A DNA stretch of 64,000 bases from Incurvaria masculella (taxonomy: Eukaryota > Arthropoda > Insecta > Lepidoptera > Incurvariidae), in assembly GCA_946894095.1 (NCBI GenBank), contig OX335657.1:8680001-8744000 (forward strand), read 5' to 3'. Made by a program: the position numbers and the translations under genes. This document shows, in pieces, positions 44,446-56,479 of the stretch; the stretch's first letter is position 1, and each line of letters starts with the position of its first letter. The notes under the pieces are model-generated. The model was not told the origin of the DNA. It ran no database searches and saw only the letters and a program-made list of their open reading frames with translations.

Positions 44446-44775
44446 GGCTGAGATAAATAGTCGTAACAAAAACTAAGCCCCGGTTGCACGAAGAAACAGC
44501 TGAGTTAAACAATGTTCAAATACGTCACTTTTAGTTAACCGCATAGAGTCCCTTCCATACTGTCCACACAAAGTGACGTGTTTGATCATACTTTGACGTA
44601 GATTTTGATTTTTTGTTCTTTCGTGCACTCGGCCCTAAGACTAACGGAAAGTAGTACTTTGTGACGTCACTTTGACACATTTTGTATGGACGAAATCGCA
44701 AAGTAATGCAAAGTGACGTCACAAAGTAGTACTTTCCGTTAGTCTTAGTTTCTGTTACGACTATTTATCTTAGCC
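44446..44775. mobile_element. Palindromic MITE (family F), copy 2, interrupted
   Basis: Ends GGCTGAGATAAATAGTCG and CGACTATTTATCTTAGCC, with a 3-bp duplication CTC (44443-44445 and 44776-44778). It is interrupted by a smaller MITE at 44478-44634. Confidence 0.65.
44478..44634. mobile_element. Small MITE (family G) inside family F
   Basis: Terminal repeats CCCCGGTTGCACGAA and the inverted TTCGTGCACTCGGCC. CTAAG occurs on both sides (44473-44477 and 44635-44639), against a single CTAAG in family F copy 1. Confidence 0.6.
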
Positions 44776-44784
44776 CTCGTGGCA

Positions 44785-45157
44785 CTACTCCGACTCGGTA
44801 GCGCAGTGGCGCGACGCCTTGCGATTCGATAAGCTGGGTAAGCACCTCTGAGCGCGTTCGGGTTCTGGATGGGTGACCATTTTCAACCGTTGAGACTACC
44901 CGTGGTTCGGATTCCACGTAAAACTGTAGGTCCCCTTCCTTACTCACTAGGTGGTAGGGTTAATCCCGCCCGGGTTGGTATCATCGCATTGTATGAACGA
45001 TAGTCGAAGCGGCAATGAAATTCGTCCGTGTTTTACATCCTGTTCAATGTAGCCGAGCAATATAAGGACAGTCCTGGCATGGCACCTAGTTTCCATGTGG
45101 TGTGTTAATATCTGACGTTTAGTTTGATATGAGCCATCCATGTGCAACATAAAAAAA
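44785..45157 (+). mobile_element. SINE with 5S-rRNA-like head
   Basis: Head: AAGCACCTCTGAGCGCGTTC, then GGGTTCTGGATGGGTGACC. The body is shared with the copies at 28043, 18207 and 60071, and it ends GAGCCATCCATGTGCAACAT with an A-rich tail. It lies directly after the palindromic MITE ending at 44775. Confidence 0.75.
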
Positions 45158-45239
45158 CGAGATCGAGGATAAAATCGACACTGATTCATCGGCACTGTTT
45201 GCCGCATCTTTCACTCATCGAAATACCTATGCAGAGAAA

Positions 45240-45480
45240 TAGTTAAATGAAGTCGCTTTTTCCGCTGTCTGAGTTTTTGCATCGGAATATGCCGGGCGGC
45301 GTGTTCGGCTCGAGCAGACATTGTGAAGTGGAAGATGTGCAATGTGCAACCATGTGTGCGGTGCGCGGCAGCGGTCGGAGCGGGCGGAGGCGGTGCGGAG
45401 AAACAGCAGGGGCGGAGGCGGTGCGGTAGCGGTCACACACCATCGCACCGAGACGCCGACGACGCACATTTAGCAGCCGG
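45240..45480. other. CpG-rich island-like block
   Basis: It is much richer in GC than its surroundings. A short minus-strand frame starts MSARAEHAARHIPMQK and stops within 40 codons. No repeat matches. It may be a noncoding first exon or promoter, but I see no firm sign of either. Confidence 0.2.
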
Positions 45481-45629
45481 AGACGACGTACCTAAGTACT
45501 CTGAAGTCGCAATACTAATATTATCAGTTCGAGTTCATATTTCGTTCGCACCTCATGCAGGGATAGAAGTAAAAAATATCAGAGATCAAATTACATCCAT
45601 AATATTTAGGTATTGAAAAGTTGATTTAA

Positions 45630-46070
45630 GGTGTCCCTTCCCGGCGGGACTCAGCACGGTACAAAACCGTACTATTGCGCTCTGGGACCTTCTATGTTTC
45701 AAAGAAAAAGACAGGCTCCATGATGAGGTGGATGCAACATGTCCACAAAGCAGACAATGCACATAGTGTTTGATTTGGTAAGATTTACGAAAATTTTAAT
45801 TGCAAAACGACTTCTAGCTAAAAGAGAACCACGACCGCTGTAGTCAAAAATCTAACAAAAACTAAATTGATTTTAAATTTCATGAACATTTCAAGAAAAA
45901 ATTCGAACTTTCAGACCTTATAACTTAGAAACCAAACACAATTGTACAATGCCAACGGTCATCAGACATCTAGTTCGATCAAATAAAGCTATTTTGAGCA
46001 ACATTTTGGATCTCTGACAAGAAATATGGGCGTGTTCTTCTTTCCCCGTTTGTATGGGGAGTTGATCGGA
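45630..46070. mobile_element. Family B MITE, copy 2, right end lost
   Basis: It starts after TTAA (45626-45629) with GGTGTCCCTTCCCGGCGG and matches family B until about 46070, where it breaks off at GATCGGAAAAG. Confidence 0.6.
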
Positions 46071-46079
46071 AAAGATCTC

Positions 46080-47680
46080 GACTGTTTCTCGATAGGTAGG
46101 TACTTTGCTTTATATGATTTCCATTTACTTATACTATGATAAAAAGTTATTTAACGTCAAATCTAATTCACCACCACACACATGCACTTAATTATTGTAA
46201 TTTCATCGTAAATAAGTCTAGCCATGAACGAATTCTCTCTCTCTCTCTATTTCTTGTACTAACAAATACCTCAGATATCCACAAATTCGTGATGATATAC
46301 ATCCTTGAAGACGACAAACGAGTTAGATGCCGGAATTCAGACGCCTACGTTGCACACGCGTGCGTCGTCCGACCATGTCCGACCAAGAATTCACCTCTCA
46401 TCATTCTTGTCCGACCCGACACAATAGATAATAAATACATCCAATATTCAGCGATGTCCCGCCCGCGAGCTGTCGAGAGTAATTTAAAAATATGAAGTCT
46501 CGAAGCTGACTCAGCAGAATAGAGAGTACTTTCACAGCCGGGTCAAGAATCGCGGAATGAATACTGATCTGTGAGATTATATTTTAACTCCGCGGAACAG
46601 CAGTTAATAAGTGAATCAAATAATGAGGTTTTCGAAAAACTAATTACCCTGGCTAGTGGACTGTATCGAGACGGTCAACGGACCGCGTGTCGGCGGATGC
46701 GAGCGCACGAAAACGGCAGCACTATTGCCGAATTGTTTCTTCAAAGAAATTTAGATAGCACCATTATCTAAAAAATAATTTAAGCAATACCCATTAAAAC
46801 CATTTTATGAAAGACAACATCCATTCTTCTGTGGGCAAGAAAACCGATGCCATCTTTAATGCAATATCTGGTAATACAATCCAAAGAACGGAGTTCTGTT
46901 TTACATATTTAGAAAAAAAAAATTATCATTGATGTCAACTCTTTTTAATAGAAGGGAACTGTAGATATAGATTTTTAATAAATGAAACTGGCAGACTGTA
47001 ATTTCCAGATCTTAATAAAAAAAATATCATATTATCAATATAGGTGGCGCAGTCAATAGAAAACTCAAAACCAAAGAAAAGGATAATGCGTAATAATAAC
47101 ATTCAACTTCGCCTCCGGTTTTATTATGGTCATTGTCCTCTGTCCTTTACATCTGCGGAATCCTCACACCCAGACTACTCCATGAAATCAGTATTATTGC
47201 TAAAACACTTCTTGCAGGGCAAAACTGTGATTACGAGAACAATGAATTTTATTATAATTCAAATACCCTGCTTCGTTACTGAGTCCTGCTGGACCTGTTT
47301 GGAAGTCAATCGTCCTGTAACAGCGGCCGCAGTACTTTATGATAGTGGAGAGTGGAAGAGATATGTCTTACAAATTATTTTCAGATAAGACACAATCGCA
47401 TTGCCGGTGAATTCTGAGAGAGAGAAGAATTGTGAGCCGCAGCCACCACCTCCGCCGTTGTCATTGCCCTCAAAAGTAGTGACAATAATATCACTCTCTA
47501 TGGGTGTCGTAGCGGCCAGTACATTTAATTTAGGAAATTATTATTGGGATTGAAATAAACAAAACCAGTTTAATATTTTTTTGCTCAATATCATCTAAAT
47601 AAAAAATTAGACATCCCGTACAAAGTAATTAAAAAATGTAGTGTAAAAAGAATCGAATGTTCCGTAACAACGTGGGATTG
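46080..47680. other. No gene seen
   Basis: A (TC)n run lies at about 46230. Short open frames on the plus strand lack any recognisable domain and look random. Confidence 0.35.
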
Positions 47681-47689
47681 TATGTACTT

Positions 47690-47785
47690 GGACACGGATG
47701 GCTAATATCACACCTACTGTCATACGCCACGTGGGATCTAGGTTCCATGCCAAGACCTTTCTTGTGCATGGTTACAACGTTGCGT
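47690..47785 (-). mobile_element. SINE tail fragment
   Basis: It matches the 3' SINE part: GGACACGGATGGCTAATATC, then CCATGCCAAGACC. The body is lost. Confidence 0.4.
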
Positions 47786-48282
47786 CAAATTACACTAGAC
47801 AAAAACATAAATTTTAAAAATGTATTTCTCAGTTAACTAGACACTTTAGAGAAATAAAATAGTAACTTTTTTTTCGGAAAATATGAGGATTACGCTGGCA
47901 AAATTAATGTACTGGCCGTTACGAAACCCTGTATAATAATATGTTTGCCGTGCACTATTTTCAAAAACACGCCAAGAATTCGACAAAGATCCTACTCGCG
48001 CAGCCTGATGGACATAGTGTAGTGAATGACTAAAATTCTTACGACAGCCCATAAAAGCAGTGTGCAAGGTGAGCGAGGTAGAGGCGAGCTGGTGAGCATA
48101 TTGATATCATAGTGAACAACGACTTAGTATTATCGGTATTTAGAAAAAAATACCTGTTTGGATTCAACGAAAAAAACATCTTAGAATCTTAGACTAAGTC
48201 CTTCGAATAGAGGAAATTAGAAAAAAATGCGTTTCTTATGTTAAGCGCCGCATATGACGTACATACGTTAGACCCTCACATA

Positions 48283-48640
48283 AGAGATGCCCGACGAAGC
48301 CCATGGGCTTTCGAACTTTAACGAGGGCAGCGAAAACCATGGCGGCCGACTAGGTGCTTCTTGACAACATGCTTGAAGGATCCCAGGTTGTACTTTAGGG
48401 GAAATACCTCGGCAGAGATACCATTCCATAGTTTACTACCATACAGAAAAAGGGTCTTAAGGATCAGTTGGTTCTTATTTTTGGCCTGACACCAGTGAAA
48501 AGGTACATTTCCTGCTTGTTCCATGTATTAGCGATGGTAGAAAATGGACGGAGGGAGCATTTTTAGCTCCGAAGAACATTCGCTAGGGTGCCGTTTATTT
48601 CGCTAAGCTCAAGCAAATGCCAATCACGACTCGCCTGTAC
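48283..48640 (-). pseudogene. LINE ORF2 3'-end fragment
   Basis: On the minus strand it reads KLWNGISAEVFPLKYNLGSF, then KHVVKKHLVGRHG, the conserved C-terminal tail of Jockey-type LINEs. The frame is broken upstream. Confidence 0.5.
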
Positions 48641-48758
48641 TGTTGCGTGAGTTTAGGGTGTGTACAGTGAAGCTTGATGTATTGTGGATTATGAGTGAGT
48701 TTTAGGTGAAAGTGTTTATGTATGTATATCTTAGTCGTCGACTAATAATTACCGTTAA

Positions 48759-49763
48759 GGTGGCCCATCCCGCTCATCTCCCCATACAAAAGGGGAAAGA
48801 AGATGACGCCCATATTTCTTGTCAGAGATCCAAAATTTTGCTCAAAATAGCTTTATTTGATCGAACTAGATGTCTGATGACCATTGGCATTGTAAAATTG
48901 TGTTTGGTTTCTAAGTTGTAAGGTCCGAAAGTTCGCATTTTTCGCGCGTTTTATACAATAACTTTGGAGGTGGATTACGCAATGATAAAGTAAGAAAATC
49001 TTAAAAAGATTAGTCATCAGACATAGCTTATTTAAGGCGCTAGGACTGGCCAACTACTCGCGCCATACAAATGCACTTTTTAACAAATGTAATAATATGT
49101 AGTGAAACGCTTCAGAAAATCCAAATAGAACTCCAGACTGATAATGGATTGTTAATATTTTTTGATTCCATCATTTATTTAAATAATAATAACAATAAAA
49201 AAGTAGATTTTTCTCATTAGAAATCTGAAAGTAATTCGATTTCTAGATATAAGCAAAAACAGCATATATGCATAAACAAAACATTCCATTTGCTTTTAGA
49301 TTTTTACATTTAGTCAAAAAAGTTCGGAAATGGACACCGTTTCCGTAATGTATTTTGTATAGAAAAAGGAAACATACATTAACGAAAATAGGTTGATTCC
49401 TAGACAAGGAATCATATATTGTAAGAATGACACTTATAATCGTCAGACTTAGTTAGTTAACTTGGGGTGCCTCGTCTAACTTTGCGATTTGGCTAGTACC
49501 AGGGCCTTAATCAAGATTTATAGTCTATTTGGTTATTACTACAGCGGTCGTGGTTTACTTTTAGCTATAAGTCGTTTTTAAATTAAAATTTTCGTAAATC
49601 TTACCAAATCATACACTATGCACATTGTCTTTTTTGTGGACAGGTTGCATCTTCCTCATCACGGAGCCTGTCTTATTCTTTGAAACAGAGAAGGTCCCAG
49701 AGCGCAACAGCACGGTTTTTTACCGTGCCCGCGAATGAGTTAGGCCCGCCGGGTTGGTCCACC
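48759..49763. mobile_element. Family B MITE, copy 3, interrupted by family A
   Basis: Opens GGTGGCCCATCCCGCTC after TTAA (48755-48758) and ends GGGTTGGTCCACC before TTAA (49764-49767). A family A copy splits it at TTATTTAATCAAG. Confidence 0.7.
49036..49506. mobile_element. TTAA MITE, family A, copy 3
   Basis: Same orientation as copy 1, with TTAA at 49032-49035 and 49507-49510. It is inserted inside a family B MITE. Confidence 0.75.
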
Positions 49764-49827
49764 TTAATACTTATGGCCGCTAAAACTAGACTTTTAGCCA
49801 CTGCGAGCATTCCTGCCTTCAAGGAAT

Positions 49828-50095
49828 GGTTTTTTAGGGTTTCGTACCCAAAGGGTGCCAACGGAACCCTATTACTAAGCCTCCGCTGTCCGTCCGTCCA
49901 TCTGTCACAGGAATGTATCTCAGTAACTATAACAGATAGACAGCTGCACATTTATTTTGCCGCTATAACAACAAATAGGTAAAAAAAATATTAAAAATAA
50001 AGGGACCCCCCAAACAAAAAACAGATGTTTTTGTATTCAATCTTTTACGATGGTACGGAACCCTTCATTTGCGAGTTCGACTAAGTCGGTTTTTT
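49828..50095 (-). mobile_element. Repeat family E, copy 2
   Basis: Reverse orientation: TTTCGTACCCAAAGGGTGCC, then GGTACGGAACCCTTC and GAGTTCGACTAAGTCGG. Noncoding. Confidence 0.58.
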
Positions 50096-50199
50096 TTTTA
50101 AAAGTAAATATTTTGAACACTTATTATTGCTCTTTTCGTCCTTAACCCACACAGTCGGAAAAGGGGACCTACAGTTTCTCTGCATTCCGAAACAAAAAA

Positions 50200-52250
50200 G
50201 TAAACTTCGAAAGGTATTTAAAAAACTTCACTATTAAATGAATGAAAAAATACACTATAATAGGCGAGATTACAATAGATGGATACGACTGAAATCGCGC
50301 ACAAATATCTGCCGAAAGGAAACGACAAGATACTGACACTTATTATTTGAGGCTAACGGTTTTGGTAGATATTGTGAGAGATCAATATCGTATTCAAAGT
50401 CGGCTGCCACTCTGAAACTTTTACTTTGCCATTGATACTCGTTTGTATCTGTAAGATAGTGTTACTTGTATGCATGCACTCACTGTTATATTGGATTACA
50501 AAACATTTAATGTACGGTCAGCAGCAGATGTTTATAGACAGCCAACTGATGCGACTTCGATTAAAGATGTGAATTATTATAAATACTTTTTATTTTGTTT
50601 CGTTTGTATTAAAAATATATAATGTACACGTTGATCAATACATCGTATGGGCTCCCAAAATACACGAAAGAACTAAGGTTATAAATGAGCGTAACTGGAT
50701 GTTGTTCAGACCTGCGTGTAGAATATCCGGGTCCACAATGCTCAAAAATAAATGTGTTTGAAAATCCTGTAATTTCCGTCATTCTAGCATTCTAGCAGTA
50801 CAGCAAACTCACGTCTAATGTGTGCAAGATGGTATTGCAATGCTATAATAAATCCACAGAAAAGAGAATTACATATTTTCGCTTACGACATTAATTATTT
50901 TCAAAGACATAAATCATAATAGGCCTTTTCCTTTGGGGTTTCCAGCTGTGAGCTTAAACTTCATAGAACGTGTAGCTTAACAGCAAAATAAAAACGTAAT
51001 TTATTAAATTTATTCAAAGTTAGATTAGATTACGATAATGTGGCTTCGATTTGTGACTGATAGAGAAATGTACCTTTCAGATTAACCTAGAATAGACCCC
51101 TTGATTTATCGTTTGCCTGTAGAAGTGTAGAGGAAGAAATATACTGCGATCGTACCGTATGTCGCTCCATTATCTCTGTCTACCCATTCGAGCAAACAGC
51201 GTGATGGTAGGTAAGTATGTTAATGCTTGATATAACAGTTCTAATAAAAAATATACAAATAACATAAGGAGTAACAATACTAAATGTGAACAAATACGCA
51301 TAACCCTGTAATGTAAGGAGTGTAGTGGTCCTGAAATTAAACCATGTGATGTACCGATATTAAACCTAATATGATGATGACAGTTCGAATCTGATGAAAT
51401 AAATGTTCGACACCAAAATGTATAATTTACGCAAGAAATCGTTTATCTCACTTTTAAAACCATGTCAACTACTCTGACGACTGTACATACAAAGTAAATA
51501 GAATACTCTCTTTGCTTTTACATTCTACTTTCACGTGTTTATGGAGACTAGGTGCAATGCAAAACGTAATTTATGCCGTAACGAGTAAAACCAAAAATAT
51601 TTATTTCATGACATTTTCATTTGTTACTTCACATGAATATTGCCTAAGTTCATTGCACTTACATCTACATTACTGGGGACGTGAATAGATAAATTATTTG
51701 AATGCGTTTTTCATTGCATGGTCACATGATTTAAATGTTTTTGCTCGAGACAAAGCTCGAAAAATACACCCGTGAATGATAGATAATAATAAGAATATAT
51801 TGATATGAAATGGTATTAACATTTTGGATTAATAGGATAGCGTGTGTGTGAAAATATCATTAGAGTAGGTGTGATTTAAGCCATCCATGTCAATTTACAT
51901 AAAAACTATTTTTCGTTGAAAGTGTAATTTTTTTTTATTCCACCTTTCTTGCTTCAGGCGAGGGCAGAGGAATAAAGTAAGGCAAGGAGATATTAGGAAT
52001 GAATAAAGTTTTAGAGACTTTTTACAGTTTAAATAAATTATGTAATTTTGGAAAAACATGTTATTAAGAACCGGTAAATAAAATAAAACCTAAAACTGGA
52101 TAGAACCTTGAAGGTTTCACCTGGGAAAAATGATATAAGGTCACTCCCAACTACACAGAAGAAACATCCACACGAGAGCAGAACTTCTGCTTTCTGCATT
52201 TGAAAACGGAGTCCCATAGTAGATGTTTAATTTTTCCTTTTTTTTGGAAC
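50200..52250. other. No gene seen
   Basis: AT-rich, no open frame of note. A SINE tail fragment (GCCATCCATGTC) lies near 51880. Otherwise featureless intron or intergenic DNA. Confidence 0.4.
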
Positions 52251-52261
52251 AACGTCATTCA

Positions 52262-52420
52262 TTATTGGCTTGTAGGGCGGGGAAACTTGCTTCTCGTGTC
52301 AGAGGTCATGGGTTCGATCCCCAGTTAGTTCATGCACCACTTGACCCGAAGTTGTTCCATGGTTTGGAATCCATGTAAACATTTAGGTGACGAAAACCCC
52401 GACAAGGGGTGTCGGGGTTT
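52262..52420 (+). mobile_element. tRNA-derived SINE head fragment
   Basis: It has a B box GGGTTCGATCCCC at about 52310-52322, and TTGGAATCCATGTAAAC downstream as in the SINE body. There is no folded tRNA with intact arms, so it is not called a tRNA gene. Confidence 0.4.
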
Positions 52421-52950
52421 TTGTCATTCGGTATCGTATGATTACGGGAAAGATCTTGTAGGATTGGGTTCGATCAAAACGATATCAGGCTTATTACACC
52501 GAATCTGTTATATATATTTATTGTTCTTTCCTGCAAAGATACCTAGTAGACAACCCACTATGCCCACGTAAGATATGTATCAAAATGTTTAAACGCGAAG
52601 ATCATGGATGTAGGTTTATTTATTAAAAAAAATCAAAATTTACAGACGTAGCTCTCCGTTGATTTATTTAATGTGTAAAATTTCGGGAAAATATTTCCTA
52701 ATTTGACTGAGGAACAAGGCTCGTGCTTTGTATGTAGCTACTAAGTAAGTAAAACATACTCATTGAAACATAACATGTTCAACGACCGCGGTAATCTCAA
52801 AAGTATCATACTAATGTAAAGTAGATTCTCAAAAGCCAAACTTTATGCAATAAAGCAATATCTTCTTGGCGGCAGTCTACGCCCAACACAAGAGGCAAAA
52901 CTGAACTGGACCCTAACACCTATTGAGACACGCGGAAGGATAATTATATA

Positions 52951-54320
52951 TCTATCTTCTTCTTCTATAATATAAAAATGAATCGCAAAATGTGTTGGTA
53001 AGCGCATAACTCAACAACGCCTGGACCAATTTGGCCAAATCTTTTTTTTAAATGTTCGTTGAAGTTCAAGGATGGTTTTTACGGCGAGAAAAATTAGAAT
53101 TATTGCTGGAAAAACCCTAAAAATAGCCCTTTTCTTTTTCCCATACAAATGATTTGTAGCTAAAACGTAGTCAATTTGAGCTTTATTGCTATGGTATAAA
53201 GTTCATATTAAATTACAAGCACTCACAGTTGTCTAAGTAATGCAGGTGTGTTCCTAACGTCAAAGATCATATCTATCAAAACAATGTGCGTGTGTGCGTT
53301 GGAGCACAGAATACATAGTTGGAGGAGTTTAATGTCGCGTTCCGAAACTCGCGTTTCTTTTGTATTAGTTTCGGCACGCGAGATAAACTGCATCAGTTTC
53401 CACGTCATTACATCAGTCAAACAAAAATCGCGTTACCAACAGTGTTTTATTATTTTTAATATCCAAATTTTAAATAAATAAAACAATTCGTACGGCTTAA
53501 AAGGATTTGACTTCAAGTCATATCAAATTAAAAAAAAAAAGTTGTCTGTTACCTACCTAATCTACTGAGTTTGCTTTTGTCAACTGATACACGAAACAAA
53601 TTCGTATATCGTGTTTTGTGCAGAGTGTTTAGTTAGTTAGTGTTTGTTTAGTTCGTGATTAGGCGGGCGGTCCGACGGGGTCGGGTGCGGGGAGGGGGGG
53701 GGCGGGTACGGCTTGGTATTTCCCGCAACTTTAGGACTACTTGGCAAAATCCTTGAGAACCAATTACTCGATTTAGATGCGGATTGTATCTACGTCTAGC
53801 CTGATTCTACTCAAAACTTATAGGCTACATAATATAACGCTTCATTACCTGAAGGGTGAGTAGTGAGTGTTAAATTCTTATAACTTGCGAACCACTAACC
53901 CGATTTATGTGCGTATTTTATCAATGTATAGGATCTCTGGGAGCTGTCAGGTTCGAGATGGGTTACTGTTTTCGATGTTGAGGCTGGCTGTGGGTTGGAG
54001 TCCACGCAAAACTTACCTACATTACACGTTACTTACTTACTAGGTAAACAATGTTGCAGTGCAAGTGCAGAAAGGGTGTGGCGGCAAATGCTTTTTTTTT
54101 AAATAGCCACCAAATGTCAACGAAGCTCTAAATGGGAATTATTGGATGTTTCTCATTAAATCATGCTATTTCATCTCGAACGATCTTGATTAAATTTGGT
54201 AGATGGATACATTGTCCTGGACCAGTTTGACCCTATTTTGGATCAGCCATGTCGGATACTTTTTATCCATGAAATAATTTAGCCGACGCTAACCCGAGCG
54301 GAGCCGGGTACCGCAGCTAG
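52951..54320 (+). mobile_element. Non-autonomous Helitron-like element
   Basis: It starts TCTATCTTCTTC after an A, then TATAATATAAAAATG and GCATAACTCAACAACG, which are common to lepidopteran Helitrons. It ends with a short hairpin ACCCGAGCGGAGCCGGGT, then CCGCAGCTAG followed by T. TC at the start, a 3' hairpin, CTAG at the end and insertion between A and T fit Helitron rules. It contains a fragment with a 5S-like SINE head (about 53936-54050). No Rep/helicase gene. Confidence 0.5.
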
Positions 54321-54480
54321 TATATATATATATATATTTATTAATAATGCAGTCAATCAAATCGTAAAAAATACGATCACATATACCGAGAATACAGGCC
54401 GAATCTATTTATTTATATATGTTTCTTGCACTCAAAATTCGGGCAAAAGGTACAACTTAATGCCAGGGGCATTCTCTACT

Positions 54481-54855
54481 TGATTGTAAAATTGTGTTTG
54501 GTTTCTAACTTATAGGGTCCGAATGTTCGAATGTTTCGCGCGTTTTATACAATAACTTTGGTGGCTTATTACGCAATGATATAAGACTTAGCTTATTTTA
54601 TCAAGATTAGAATCTATTTTGTTTTTGTTTGATTTTTGACTACAGCGGTCGTGGTTTACTTTTAGCTATAAGTCGTTTTGAAATCAAAATTTTCGTAAAT
54701 CTTACCAAATTGTCTTTTGTCTTTTTTGTGGACATTTTGCATCTTCCTCATCACGAAGCCTGTCTTTTTCTTTGAAACAGAGAAGGTCCCAGAGCGCAAC
54801 AGCACGGTTTTGTACAGTGCCCGCGAATGAGTTTGTCCCGCCGTGTTGGGCCACC
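54481..54855. mobile_element. Family B MITE, copy 4, left end lost
   Basis: It matches family B from GTAAAATTGTGTTTGG to GTGTTGGGCCACC, followed by TTAA (54856-54859). Confidence 0.6.
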
Positions 54856-55444
54856 TTAAGTATGACTTTATAAACTTGCTAGTGATTAACCATTATAGTC
54901 TCAGTGACAGCGGACCATTGTGATCTCGTTCATTAGAAACATTTTCTTTATGTCTATGCTCTAACCTCTGGCTCTAACTATCTCTATTGTTAGTCTGTAC
55001 ACCAGGAGATAACGATATCTTGGATCGATTATAAAGAAAATAAAAACAAGTTTTGTGGCAGTTCAGCACATTGCTTAGACAAAATGAGGTGCAGAGTTTT
55101 AAGGAAATCAATACATACTTACCTACAAAAAGGTTTAAAGAATGTGACGGACGACGAGGTTTCTTATGAGGACATATTGTACAGAGCGACTTCCGACATA
55201 TTATGTTCAACAATATACGAACAACACAATTTATTAAGAACAAAAATATAATTTTAATATAAAAAATATTCATTGGGAGGGTCCAATTATAGGTCTCATG
55301 GTCCCCATTATGGATACAGCGTTTCCTCGCTGAATCGCTAAGGAAACGCGTTGTCTAAAATATGATGCAGCTCGCTAAAGCCTTCCCTTGCGATCAGGGT
55401 CCTTAACGTTACGATACATTTACCTATTTTCATTGCACATACAT

Positions 55445-55770
55445 GGTCGCCGTTGTCCAAAGGTTGAACGTTGCCCAGCGTGCAATGGAGCGAGCCATGC
55501 TGGGAATAGCTACAGGATATGGTGCGTAACGAGGCAATCCGCCGACGCGGCGACGTACCAAAGAAGTCGATATTGGACACCGGGTGGCTAAGCTCAAATT
55601 GCAGTGGGCTGGTCACGTCAGCCGAAGAGACGGCGACCGTTGGAGTAACCGTGTCCTACACTGGCGGGGCCTGGGACAATAAACGGATTGTGGGAAGGCG
55701 GGACGACGACATCAAGTGCGCCGGCGGAAAGCAGTGGTTCCCATTACATACAAACATCGATACAAACTAT
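55445..55770 (+). pseudogene. RTE-type LINE C-terminal fragment
   Basis: Plus-strand frames read LNVAQRAMERAMLGIA, then RTKEVDIGHRVAKLKLQWAG and HVSRRDGDRWSNRVLHWRG. This is the C-terminal domain of RTE-like LINEs, broken by frameshifts and stops. Confidence 0.65.
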
Positions 55771-56479
55771 GCTCACACATATGCTCTCAAACCATGCTAT
55801 TCTTTATAGGTATACTTTGTAGCCTAAAGGTATCGCCGCACAAACAAGGTGTTTGTGCAACCATATTATATATTCTTTGGTGCAGCTAAGTTTCCTGTCG
55901 ATTCTTCTTCGACCGTCGTAATCGAACCATCCTACACAACATATGCAATATTATACCATTCTCCATGCTAACACAACCTCCTAAAACGTTTATACCTGAG
56001 GTTTATACATATAATCGCCCGTAACGACCTGTGGCGGGGTGGAGGCACGGGCCGGGCAGCGGCAGAGTACAATTAGTATTACGCATTACGTACGTGCCTC
56101 GTGTTCAACGGCCTCCGCCGCCAATATGACGTTATGTTTTAACTACCCAAGTAATGCGCTATGATTATATTCCTGTTCTAATTGCCTTATTATGCCTACC
56201 TAGATGTAAACAATAGGTCAATTCATTCTCCCATTGCATTTAATGAGAGCATCGGAAATTACGGACATGTGCATACCAGCCAAAGCAGTGCCTTGAAGGG
56301 ACACTTCGGGTTCCGACGGCGTTTGGCTATTGTCTCTTTGACGTGGTGCCTGGCGCAGTCTGCTTCTACAGACGAGTCACGGGGTGGCCTTGTTCAGGCC
56401 GTGTTTGCGTCGTATTCTATGGTCAAATAATATCTATGGTTGAGTGGTCTCTCTTGTGGGTTTGCTTTAGACCTCCGAT

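Noticed and set aside
45240..45470. Short minus frame MSARAEHAARHIPMQK as an alternative first exon
   Set aside because: Its only plausible donor leaves phase 2, which does not fit the acceptor of 18956-18615, and the frame stops soon after.
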